This document shows, in pieces, positions 1-7,245 of a DNA stretch of 39,156 bases. Position 1 is the stretch's first letter. Each line of letters begins with the position of its first letter. Source of the DNA: JANQEA01 sp964530075. Its GTDB lineage: Bacteria > Bipolaricaulota > Bipolaricaulia > UBA7950 > UBA9294. The DNA lies in the NCBI GenBank assembly GCA_964530075.1, contig CAZGXU010000017.1, forward strand, positions 1 to 39,156, given 5' to 3'. Made by a program: the position numbers and the translations under genes. Below the pieces are notes generated by a model. It did not search any database and was not told where the DNA came from. It worked only from the letters and a program-made list of their open reading frames with translations.

Positions 1-210
1 TTCTTCATGAGGCAACGAAGGGTCGCTCGAGTACATTCTTACGTGAGGCAACACGTGCGGGGGATCGACCTTGGGAATCGACGGAATCGATGATTGCAAC
101 AGGGATTGATCGTATCGGCGTCGATCCTGCCAGTGTATCTGAAAACCAAACATCTTGCCCGGCCGGGCGGGGCGCGACACATCCGAGTTGGTCATGTATC
201 CTTACAGGGT

Positions 211-954
211 ATGCGAAGCTCGATGATCGGACTCGTCGGTCTCTGTCTCCTGGCGACCGCCTGCATTGGCTCACCGGCGCGCCTCGGCTCCCGGTTCGCC
301 GACGCCTACGGCGCGTTTGCGCCGCTGTATGTGCTCTATCGCTCGTACGCTGAGCACCTGTTCAGCGGGACACCGGTCGAGATCCCCGCGGATCTGGCGG
401 ACTCGTGCGCACGGTTCTCCTACCAGCTGGCCCTGTTTCATGTTGACTACACCGTCCAATCCGAGCCCGCAACGGCGGGGGGGCTCGCATACTTGGTCCG
501 GCTACGGGCGGAGTCGATCTCCTTCTGCGAGGCGTACGACGAGTCGATCCGCGCGATCGCCGAATCGGACGAGGTCGACGACGATCTCCTGAGCGAGGCG
601 AGCGACGAGGGCCTCTTCGGCGAGATCAAGAGGATGAACGACCTGATCGAGGCGGCGCTGGACGAGATCCTCGCCGGAATGGGAGAGGGAATCGATCGCT
701 GGGCGTTCGCCGTGACGTTCTCGATTCGGACCCTTCTCGCCCGGACGGAGGTCGAGCGGATCGACGCGAACCTTCGGGGGATCCTCTACGCGGATCCGGA
801 AGGGACCGCTCCGCCGTTCGCCGTCCCGGCGGAGGTCGCCGCGGCGATGGAGCGGCTGATCGAGCTGAGCGGCCGGGACCTGTCCGAGGCCGAAGTCGAG
901 GACGCGTTTCGATCGGCGGCGACGATCTACGAGCACTTCGTCGCGGGACCGTGA
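211..954 (+). CDS. putative lipoprotein of unknown function
   Basis: I do not recognise this 247-residue protein. It opens with a basic start, a hydrophobic run and a Cys (LLATAC, Cys at about residue 18), so it is probably exported and perhaps lipidated, although Ala at lipobox -3 is not ideal. The rest is soluble, acidic and mostly helical by composition, without transmembrane segments. The reading frame is open from an ATG at 94, but starting at 211 puts the signal peptide at the N-terminus. There is no clear Shine-Dalgarno sequence. A weak promoter-like pair (GCGACA 174-179, 17 nt, TATCCT 197-202) lies 8 nt upstream of the ATG, so the mRNA may be nearly leaderless. Positions 1-210 hold no other gene I can support. 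Confidence 0.75.
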   Translation: MRSSMIGLVGLCLLATACIGSPARLGSRFADAYGAFAPLYVLYRSYAEHLFSGTPVEIPADLADSCARFSYQLALFHVDYTVQSEPATAGGLAYLVRLRAESISFCEAYDESIRAIAESDEVDDDLLSEASDEGLFGEIKRMNDLIEAALDEILAGMGEGIDRWAFAVTFSIRTLLARTEVERIDANLRGILYADPEGTAPPFAVPAEVAAAMERLIELSGRDLSEAEVEDAFRSAATIYEHFVAGP

Positions 955-1368
955 CCGGCTCCCAAAGGGGGTGGGAAGGCGGACCTGCTGCCTTGTCCGC
1001 CTTCCCTGGGTAAGAACCGTAGGCTGTTCCCCGTGTCCTGGCTCTTTCGCAGGCGGTCAGCCTCCGATTCAGAGGGCTCTGTGCTCTTGGAGGGGATCAC
1101 CGCGCCCGGTTCGGCTGCGGTGTGTGAAGTTGGTAAGGAGGTACGATGGAGGCCTTCACTCCTCCGTGAACGCCTTGATCGATTCCCTCTCCCTTCGCAC
1201 GCACCTCTCGCTTCTTGTCCAAAGCGCCGAGAGGGTACTCCGGGAGAGCCGATCCCGCGGCGGAACCGGTGCCCCCCGCGCCGTTCCTTCGCGACGCGGC
1301 CCGGGAACGTACCTCCCACGAAAGAAGGACGAATGTCTACGAGCGTCGAAGAGACGGAAGACCGCGGG
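955..1368. other. 414-nt gap between convergent genes; possible structured RNA
   Basis: No convincing gene lies here. The gap separates the 3' ends of two convergent genes, where bacteria usually leave tens of bases. It holds a perfect 12-bp inverted repeat (973-984 with 995-1006), a second hairpin with arms CACCGC and GCGGTG at about 1099-1121, and a strong AAGGAGG ahead of ATG 1146 that opens only a 7-codon frame (MEAFTPP). CCTCC segments further on could pair with that AAGGAGG. Conserved landmarks of RNase P RNA, tmRNA and the SRP RNA loop were not found. A non-coding RNA is possible but unproven. Confidence 0.4.
973..1006 (+). repeat. 12-bp perfect inverted repeat (hairpin)
   Basis: Arms GGGAAGGCGGAC (973-984) and GTCCGCCTTCCC (995-1006) enclose a 10-nt loop, 18 nt after the stop codon of the preceding gene. 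There is no T-tract on either side, so it is not a textbook intrinsic terminator. It may stabilise the 3' end of the upstream mRNA or belong to a larger RNA in this gap. Confidence 0.6.
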
Positions 1369-1803
1369 CTACTCCGGGGCGATGCGGGCGATCTTCCAGT
1401 AATCCTGGACGGTCTGGATCAGGCGCTCGAAGTCCTTCGAATCGACCGGTTTGGTCATGTAGCTGGCGGCGCCGCTGTCGTACGCCTTGACCATGTCCTC
1501 CTCCCGCTCGGAGATCGTCAACACGATCACCGGGATGCGGCGGAGGCGCTCTTCCTCCTTGATCTTGGCGAGGACCTCCAGTCCGTTGATCTTCGGAAGG
1601 TTGATGTCCAGCAGGATGAGATCGGGACGCGGGGTGTCCTCGAACTCGCCCTTCTGGGCGAGCGCGTCGAGCGCTTCTTCCCCATCTCGGGCGAAGTAGA
1701 GCTCGCATTTCACGTCGCTCTTACGCATGGCGCGCTTGATGATCGTGACGTCGTTGGGGTTGTCCTCGACGACCAGGACCTTCATCTTCTCGAGGCTATG
1801 CAT
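1369..1803 (-). CDS. single-domain response regulator (receiver only, Rcp1-like)
   Basis: A 144-residue stand-alone receiver domain with no output domain. Visible phosphorylation machinery is the acidic pair E13/D14 (VVEDN), phospho-acceptor D66 (LLDINLP), T96 and K118 (TKP). Such receivers pass phosphate from a hybrid-less kinase to another protein. The start at 1803 overlaps the end of the histidine kinase gene by 8 nt and has GAGG 9 nt upstream; M7 (MKVLVVEDN) is an alternative. The overlap with the kinase gene makes the two an obvious cognate pair. The kinase sequence is of the cyanobacterial phytochrome-kinase type, whose known partners (Rcp1) have this same layout. Its output target is not visible here. 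Confidence 0.93.
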   Translation of the reverse strand: MHSLEKMKVLVVEDNPNDVTIIKRAMRKSDVKCELYFARDGEEALDALAQKGEFEDTPRPDLILLDINLPKINGLEVLAKIKEEERLRRIPVIVLTISEREEDMVKAYDSGAASYMTKPVDSKDFERLIQTVQDYWKIARIAPE

Positions 1804-3742
1804 TGGTTTCCACCTCTCTTGCTCTAGGAATGGTAAAGTAGAACGTGCTCCCTTTACCAACTTCCGAGTTGACCCAGATTTTCCCGCCGTGCTCCTCGAC
1901 AATCCGCTTGCAGATCGCGAGGCCGGCCCCCGTCCCTTCGTAGTCGTCACGGGGGTGCAGCTTCTGGAAGATGCCGAAGATCCGCTGCTGATAGCGGGAC
2001 TCGATGCCGATTCCGTTGTCCTCCACGAAGAACGTGGCCATCCCGTTGGTGGAGGGATCCTGCGGCTGCCAACCGATGCGGACCATCGGGAGCGCCTTGT
2101 CGTTGTACTTGATCGCGTTGACGATGAGGTTGCTGAACAGCTCGGTGATGCGGACCTTGCTCCCCTTCACCGGCGGGAGGCCGTCGGAGACCTGGAGGTT
2201 GACCCCGTGGAGGCGGACTTCGAGGTCCTCTCGGATCTCGTCGAGCAGCCGCTGCGTGTTGATCCGCTCGAACGACTTCGTGTCCATGTGGATGCTCGAC
2301 AGGGAGAGAAGGTCGTTGATCAGCTGTCGCATCCTCGCCGAGGTGCGGCGGAGGGTCTGGAGATACTCGACTCCCTCCTTGTCCAGCTTGCCCTCGTAGT
2401 CCTCCAGCAGGAAGCCGCTGAACGTCTCGACCGTACGAAGCGGCTCCTTCAGATCGTGCGAGACGACGTGAGAGAATTCCTCGAGCTTCTCGTTGCTCCG
2501 CTCCAGGTTCTCCGATTCCAAGCGCAGACTGCTCTCGAGCCGCTTCAACTCGGTGATGTCGATGTAGTGATCGATCCGGCCGCCCTTGTAGCGGTCGGTC
2601 TCGATCGGGATCGACCGGTATTCGAGAACCCGCTCTTCCCGCCCGAGCGTCGGGCGGACGCGGCAGGTCATCGAGTCGATTCGCTCGCCCTTGTCGACCG
2701 CCTCCTCGATCACTTTGGCGAGGGACTGTGCGTCCTCGAACGCGCCGACGTAGCGGGACATGGCGCGCTTTGCGTTGACGCCGATCAACCGGTCGCGGTC
2801 GATTCCGAAGAACCGGCCGATCGTCGCGTTGGCCCAAATCACCTCCCGCTTTCTGTCCGTGATGATGATCCCGGAGTCGAGGGTGTCGACGGCCTCTTCG
2901 ATCAGGCGCCGATAGCGCGCTTCGGTCTCCATCAGCTGGCGTTCAAGCTCGGCTTCCCTGGAGCGGTTGCGCGCCTCGATGACCGCCGTCCGATCGTCGA
3001 GGCGCGTTCCTCGGATCTCCACCGGGAACGCCGTCCGGTCCTCGGCGATGAATCGGGTCTCGATGCCGCGGATCTCCCCGCGGTCGAACAGCCGGATCAG
3101 CTCGGCCTTTACCTTGTCGATCTCTCCGGGATGGACGTACTCGGTGAGGGGGAGGGTCTGCTTGGTCGCGTGCCCGATCGACGCTCGCGACGCCTCGTTT
3201 CGGCGCTTGACCGTCCCTTCGCGATCGACGAAGTGGAGGATGTTGAACGCGGGCTCGAAGATCTCTTCGTCCTGGCGATCTTTCAGCGACTTGGGCGGAT
3301 GCCACATCGCGCGTCGTGCCCCTCGGCGTTCGCTATGCCAACCGAGCCCGAAGCCGATGCCGAGGTAGACGACCGGGAGGAGGGCGATCGAGACGGGAGA
3401 ACGGATTCCGAAGAAGAGGAGGAGGGCGACGCCGGTCGCCGAGAGCCCGCCGGAGAGGGAGAGTGCGCCACGCCGGTGGAGGGCCTGCGCACCGAAGACG
3501 AGAGGAAGCGCGAAGACGGCGTAGACGAGGAACGTCAGCGGGACGGGAGGGACTCCCGTTCGGTGGAGGACGATGCTGATCACGAGAGCGACGATCGACG
3601 AAACTCCGACGAGGATCGTCCGTTCCGTCGGATTCAGCCCGTTTGCCAATAGCCACCCGCCCTTGAACCCGCCTAGAGAATACCGGGGAAGACGTCTACC
3701 TGGTGCGAAGATACGAACCAATCGGTCGATTCCAAAGGACAA
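1796..3742 (-). CDS. membrane PAS-domain sensor histidine kinase
   Basis: 648 residues. The N-terminus has about four hydrophobic helices (roughly 42-60, 68-86, 98-112, 117-135), then two PAS regions (about 160-260 and 275-400), a short coiled linker, the dimerisation domain with phospho-acceptor H429 (SHDLKEP) and a C-terminal ATPase domain with N box (NAIKYND), G1 (DNGIGI) and G2 (GTGAGL). The kinase core resembles the phytochrome-like kinases that signal through single receivers, but no GAF/PHY photosensory module is present; the PAS or membrane domain must sense something else. The start is TTG at 3742 with AGGTG just upstream; a later TTG near residue 32 cannot be excluded. It lies between the CRP-type regulator (44-nt gap) and the receiver (8-nt overlap), so all three are probably co-transcribed. 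Confidence 0.93.
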   Translation of the reverse strand: MSFGIDRLVRIFAPGRRLPRYSLGGFKGGWLLANGLNPTERTILVGVSSIVALVISIVLHRTGVPPVPLTFLVYAVFALPLVFGAQALHRRGALSLSGGLSATGVALLLFFGIRSPVSIALLPVVYLGIGFGLGWHSERRGARRAMWHPPKSLKDRQDEEIFEPAFNILHFVDREGTVKRRNEASRASIGHATKQTLPLTEYVHPGEIDKVKAELIRLFDRGEIRGIETRFIAEDRTAFPVEIRGTRLDDRTAVIEARNRSREAELERQLMETEARYRRLIEEAVDTLDSGIIITDRKREVIWANATIGRFFGIDRDRLIGVNAKRAMSRYVGAFEDAQSLAKVIEEAVDKGERIDSMTCRVRPTLGREERVLEYRSIPIETDRYKGGRIDHYIDITELKRLESSLRLESENLERSNEKLEEFSHVVSHDLKEPLRTVETFSGFLLEDYEGKLDKEGVEYLQTLRRTSARMRQLINDLLSLSSIHMDTKSFERINTQRLLDEIREDLEVRLHGVNLQVSDGLPPVKGSKVRITELFSNLIVNAIKYNDKALPMVRIGWQPQDPSTNGMATFFVEDNGIGIESRYQQRIFGIFQKLHPRDDYEGTGAGLAICKRIVEEHGGKIWVNSEVGKGSTFYFTIPRAREVETNA

Positions 3743-3786
3743 TGATCACCTGCCCGCATGACCTTCTTCCTTCGGCGCGCCGATCG

Positions 3787-4461
3787 TCAGATGATCAAAT
3801 TCGGGTTCAGGTTGGCGAGGAACGGCTCGACGATCTTCTGCAGGTAGGCCTCGCGGAGGATCTTGATCCGCCGGCTTTCGATCGCGATGATCCCTCGGCT
3901 TTCGAGCTCGCTCAGTGTCCGTATTGCGGTCTTCGATGAGACCCCGGCCATCTCGGCGAGCTCCGCCCGCGACAGCTCAACCCCACTTCGGCCGAGGTGG
4001 AGGATCAGCCGCGCGAGTCGTTCCTTGCTCGACGAATACGAACGTTCTGCGAGCTTGTTCTGAAACGCCTTCAGTTCCTCGGAGAGCTTCTCGTACAGCC
4101 GGAAGATGGTCTTCGGGTGGCGTTCGAGGAAGTAGAAGAAGTCGCCCCGCTCGATGAAGCCGACCGAAACGACATCGATGGTCTTGGCGTAGGCGTTGTG
4201 GCTCCCCTTGTCGAAGAGGGTCGTCTCCCCGAGGATCTCGCCCGGACCGGCAATCTTGAGGATCTGGCTTTTCGCCCTCATGCTTCGCTTGACGAGCTTG
4301 ACCATCCCTTCGAAGATCAGGTAGAAGCCGAACGCAGGGGCGCCCTCCTGAAAGATGATCTCTCCCCGCCCATAGTTGATCGTACGGATCGATTCCCTGA
4401 GCTTGTCCAGCTCCTTGTCCTTCAAATCGGAGAAGATGCGGAAATCTTTGAGATCGGCCAT
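3787..4461 (-). CDS. CRP/FNR-family transcription regulator
   Basis: 224 residues: an N-terminal cyclic-nucleotide-binding-type beta-roll (about 12-120, including the GEILGE segment), a long dimerisation helix (about 125-150) and a C-terminal winged helix-turn-helix (about 165-205, SRAELAEMAGVSSKTAIRTL). The protein has no cysteine at all, so it cannot hold an FNR-type iron-sulfur cluster; the effector could be a cyclic nucleotide or another small ligand. The ATG at 4461 follows AGAGGGGG at suitable spacing. It is the first gene of the apparent operon with the kinase and receiver, driven by the promoter at 4560-4588 with a leader of about 90 nt. I cannot tell whether it activates or represses its own operon. 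Confidence 0.93.
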   Translation of the reverse strand: MADLKDFRIFSDLKDKELDKLRESIRTINYGRGEIIFQEGAPAFGFYLIFEGMVKLVKRSMRAKSQILKIAGPGEILGETTLFDKGSHNAYAKTIDVVSVGFIERGDFFYFLERHPKTIFRLYEKLSEELKAFQNKLAERSYSSSKERLARLILHLGRSGVELSRAELAEMAGVSSKTAIRTLSELESRGIIAIESRRIKILREAYLQKIVEPFLANLNPNLII

Positions 4462-4559
4462 GCCACCCCCTCTGGCGGTTGTCCCGTATGAAGCTCGACT
4501 CGCCTGTCCCTCCCAACCCTGACCTCACATCACCCATCGAGCAGGGTCAGACGTCCTGC

Positions 4560-4588
4560 ATTGTAATCGATATCACCCCCGAAGCCAA
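4560..4588 (-). promoter_or_regulatory. sigma70-type promoter for the CRP/kinase/receiver operon
   Basis: On the minus strand TTGGCT (4588-4583) and TACAAT (4565-4560) are separated by 17 nt. The start site would be near 4553, leaving a leader of about 90 nt before the ATG at 4461. The interval 4462-4677 between this gene and the tRNA promoter holds nothing else I can identify. Confidence 0.55.
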
Positions 4589-4677
4589 GCCCTCTGTGAC
4601 GTTCGGCGATCCGGCTCTCGGGAGGATCGGGCGGCGGCGCTTCGAGATTCGACAGGATCGGGATCGCAGAGCCTGTC

Positions 4678-4706
4678 TTGACACCTCGACCGAAGCCTCC
4701 TACACT
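4678..4706 (+). promoter_or_regulatory. near-consensus promoter of tRNA-Leu
   Basis: TTGACA (4678-4683, perfect -35) and TACACT (4701-4706) with 17-nt spacing. The predicted start is at about 4713, 8 nt before the mature 5' end of the tRNA. Confidence 0.8.
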
Positions 4707-4720
4707 CCCACGACGGACGC

Positions 4721-4806
<86 letters not shown>

Positions 4807-4815
4807 GAACGCGAT

Positions 4816-5811
4816 TTATCCCATTCCTCCTCCCGCCCAGAGGGCGATCCCGACGAACAGAGCCTGCAGGACCCAGAAGCGGAAAGTGACCTTCGTCTCC
4901 GGCCATTCGAAGCCGCGAAAGACGGGAGGGGTCCGTGCGCGGGTCGACGCCTCGAAGTGGTGATGAAGCGGGCTCATCTTGAACAACCGCACCCCGGTGA
5001 ACCTGCACGACGCCATCTGAAGGATGACCGACCCGGCTTCCAGGACGAGGACGCCCGCGAGGAGCGGAAGGAAGAAAGCCGTCCCCGTACAGAGCGAGAC
5101 AGAAGCGACAATCCCTCCCAGGCCGAAGGCCCCGACATCGCCGAGGAAGATCGCCGCGGGATGGACGTTCAGCCAGAGGAATCCGAGGAGCGCGCCGAGC
5201 AGGGGAAGGACGAGGACGAGGATCGGGTTCGACGGTGACAGGGCGAGGAGTCCGATCAGGATGAGGACCGTCAGTCCGGCCGCCAGCCCATCGAGACCGT
5301 CGGCCAGGTTCACGCTGTTCGTCGCGGCGAGGAGGCTCACCCAGACGAGGGCGAACGACGCGATCGGCGGCAGGTTCACGGAGCTTGCCGAAAACGGGAT
5401 CCGCTGCGGAACGGTGACCACGTCGCGGAACAGGAAGAACAGAGCGATCGCGGCGAGGCTTCCCAGCAGGAGCTTTCGCGGAGCGGTCAGGCCCAGCGAC
5501 CGGCGTCGCTGCACGGACCACAGGTCGTCGAGCCACCCGATGGCGCCGTGCATCGCGCCGGCGGTGAGGACGAATCCGATTGGGCGGGCCCACGCGACGG
5601 ACGGCCAGAGCGAGAGGACGGCGATCGCCCACGCGGACAGGACGAACAGCCCGCCCATCGTCGGCGTGCCGGCCTTCGCCACGTGCCCCTGGGGGCCCAG
5701 TTCGCGGATCTGTTGACCGACGTGGCGGCGCTTCATCGAACGGGCAAACGCCGCACAGCAGAGTGCGGTGATCGGAACGAGCGCGATCGAAACGGGGATC
5801 AGCGCCTTCAC
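4816..5811 (-). CDS. mraY: phospho-N-acetylmuramoyl-pentapeptide transferase
   Basis: A 331-residue polytopic membrane enzyme that joins UDP-MurNAc-pentapeptide to undecaprenyl phosphate, giving lipid I, the first membrane step of peptidoglycan synthesis. Typical MraY signatures are visible: TPTMGG near the N-terminus, the Asp-rich NLADGLDGLA motif, FLGDVGAFGLGG and the C-terminal LHHHFE. About ten hydrophobic helices are present, and the length is normal for the family. The start is GTG at 5811; the GTG overlaps the TGA of the upstream gene (GTGA), so translation is coupled. A much longer upstream extension of this frame lacks homology-like sequence and overlaps the neighbouring gene. In most bacteria mraY sits in the dcw cluster; here no mur or fts gene is adjacent. 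Confidence 0.93.
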   Translation of the reverse strand: MKALIPVSIALVPITALCCAAFARSMKRRHVGQQIRELGPQGHVAKAGTPTMGGLFVLSAWAIAVLSLWPSVAWARPIGFVLTAGAMHGAIGWLDDLWSVQRRRSLGLTAPRKLLLGSLAAIALFFLFRDVVTVPQRIPFSASSVNLPPIASFALVWVSLLAATNSVNLADGLDGLAAGLTVLILIGLLALSPSNPILVLVLPLLGALLGFLWLNVHPAAIFLGDVGAFGLGGIVASVSLCTGTAFFLPLLAGVLVLEAGSVILQMASCRFTGVRLFKMSPLHHHFEASTRARTPPVFRGFEWPETKVTFRFWVLQALFVGIALWAGGGMG

Positions 5812-7151
5812 GCAGCGTCCACCCGGCGGAGCTCCCCGTCGCATTCGAGCAGAAGTCGGCGCAGATCGGCGTGATCGGCCCCTTTCGGAGCCCCGAGGAC
5901 GCGCTGGACGAGCTTGAACAGCTGGTAGGTCGTCGTCAGGCAGAACCCCTGCGCCCGGCAGCCGCGGAGGACCTCGGGGGCGAACTGCGTCGGGCGGCGC
6001 TTCGGATCGAGTTCTCGCGATCCGCTGACCACGAGGATTCCCTTCAGCGCTTCCTCGCCTTCGGTGATCGAGCGGTCGATCTCCCTCAGCAAGCGGCGAT
6101 ACGGAGGCAGCCCGACCGCGACTCTCTCCGTCGCCGCCACGACGGCGAGCGCGTCTCCTTCGTCCGAGCGAAGCTCCAGAAGGTCGTCGGTTTGCTCCAC
6201 GTCGAAGCCGAGGGTGCGGAACGCATCGCCCGCCGCTGGAAGGAGGGAGAACCGACCGCGGGTGTAGAGGATTCGCTTGATCCGCGCCTTCCCCCTCAAT
6301 CGCTCGGAGACCTCGTCGATCTTCGCGGACAGGGTCGCGTGGCGTTCGCGCAATCCGGCCAGTTCGTCGACGAGCCCTTCCTCTCCCGGAACGGGGTACG
6401 CTGGGAGCCAATCGGGCTCGGAGGAGAACGTCGGCCGTGCTGCGGCCTTCTCGACCGCCTCGAGCAGGACGATCGCTTCCTGAGAGGGAGCGACGCCCAC
6501 GAGCGGAGGGACGAGGATCAACCGGCCCTCGCCGAACGGGACCTCCAAGGCGACGACGTCGCCGACGCGATTCCTGGCGAGGACGGTCGCGAAGCGGTCG
6601 ATCGGCGTGGAGAGCAGGTCCTGATAGACCGCGTCGTAGACGAAGTGCCCCTCGAATCGGCGGAAGTACGCTCCGAACGGGCTCTCGGACTCCTCGAGGA
6701 CGACGTCCGCGCCGTTGCGCGGGACGAAGCGCCCGTTGGCGGGGAAGCTGAACTGATGCTGACGGTCGACGAGCGAGACGCTCGGCAGCCAGCTGTACCG
6801 GTCGAGGCGCTCGGGCGGCTCCTCGCCGGACGCGATCTCCAGCGGCTCCCCTCGCGTACGGAGCCTGCAGACGAGGAGTCCGCCCCCCTTGAGCAGCAGG
6901 TCCTCCGCCTCGCCGCGGCGGCGTCCCATCCAGGCGCTCAACGTGCGTCCGAAGCCGCGGTCCCGATGTGGATCGGTCCGTCGGATTCCGTCGCCACCCG
7001 GGGCGACGTCGGAGGTCCAACGGAAGGAAACGTCCATTGGATCGAAGAAGACGGCGTCACACGCCGAAAGGGACGTTCGGCCGAAGAACTCCTCCCGTTC
7101 GATGCTCGGATGATCGAGCCGCCAGTCGACGGACAGAAGACGATACCCCAT
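5808..7151 (-). CDS. unknown protein with degenerate nuclease-like C-terminus, coupled to mraY
   Basis: 447 residues, no signal peptide or membrane helix. I do not recognise a named family. A short coiled coil (about 270-300) is followed by a region whose pattern (DDLLEL, a strand pair, KGILVVSG, QFAPEVL, FCLTTTYQLFKL) resembles restriction-endonuclease-fold proteins. Where those carry a catalytic ExK, this one reads VVAATER, so it looks catalytically dead; this is inference from pattern. The ATG at 7151 lacks a Shine-Dalgarno sequence but lies 9 nt after a TATGAT box. The upstream extension of the frame is low-complexity Arg/Ser and is rejected. The stop overlaps the mraY start (GTGA), so the two proteins are made together; a role tied to cell-wall precursor synthesis is possible. 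Confidence 0.8.
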   Translation of the reverse strand: MGYRLLSVDWRLDHPSIEREEFFGRTSLSACDAVFFDPMDVSFRWTSDVAPGGDGIRRTDPHRDRGFGRTLSAWMGRRRGEAEDLLLKGGGLLVCRLRTRGEPLEIASGEEPPERLDRYSWLPSVSLVDRQHQFSFPANGRFVPRNGADVVLEESESPFGAYFRRFEGHFVYDAVYQDLLSTPIDRFATVLARNRVGDVVALEVPFGEGRLILVPPLVGVAPSQEAIVLLEAVEKAAARPTFSSEPDWLPAYPVPGEEGLVDELAGLRERHATLSAKIDEVSERLRGKARIKRILYTRGRFSLLPAAGDAFRTLGFDVEQTDDLLELRSDEGDALAVVAATERVAVGLPPYRRLLREIDRSITEGEEALKGILVVSGSRELDPKRRPTQFAPEVLRGCRAQGFCLTTTYQLFKLVQRVLGAPKGADHADLRRLLLECDGELRRVDAA

Positions 7152-7160
7152 GGCGGGAAG

Positions 7161-7190
7161 ATCATACCCTTCGCCTCGATCGAAAGGCAA
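7161..7190 (-). promoter_or_regulatory. promoter for a likely leaderless mRNA (unknown gene-mraY)
   Basis: TTGCCT (7190-7185), 18 nt, TATGAT (7166-7161) on the minus strand. Only 9 nt separate the -10 box from the ATG at 7151, so transcription should start within about 3 nt of the start codon. No Shine-Dalgarno sequence is present. Confidence 0.55.
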
Positions 7191-7192
7191 TT

Positions 7193-7230
7193 CGAAAAGA
7201 GAAGAGGGACCGCAGCGCGTGCGGTCCCTC
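7193..7230 (-). terminator. intrinsic terminator of the sigma/PKD operon
   Basis: A perfect 11-bp stem (GAGGGACCGCA 7204-7214 with TGCGGTCCCTC 7220-7230) with a 5-nt loop, 16 nt after the stop of the PKD gene. On the minus strand it is followed by the T-rich stretch TTCTCTTTTCG. Confidence 0.85.
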
Positions 7231-7245
7231 GTTGGATGGTGTTTC

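Noticed and set aside
157..168. 12-bp palindrome GCCCGGCCGGGC
   Set aside because: A loop-less GC palindrome is likely by chance in this composition and has no positional relation to a promoter or gene end.
1040..1200. Possible 6S RNA on the plus strand
   Set aside because: An internal bubble and apical hairpin can be drawn, but the outer closing helix does not pair and no conserved sequence could be confirmed by eye. Kept only as a lead in the findings.
1727..3652. A 641-codon open frame on the plus strand opposite the histidine kinase
   Set aside because: Antisense shadow of a GC-rich gene; the minus-strand product has complete kinase motifs, while this one is low-complexity Asp/Glu/Arg sequence. 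Similar long shadows oppose dnaK, secA, the O-antigen ligase-like gene and pyrG.
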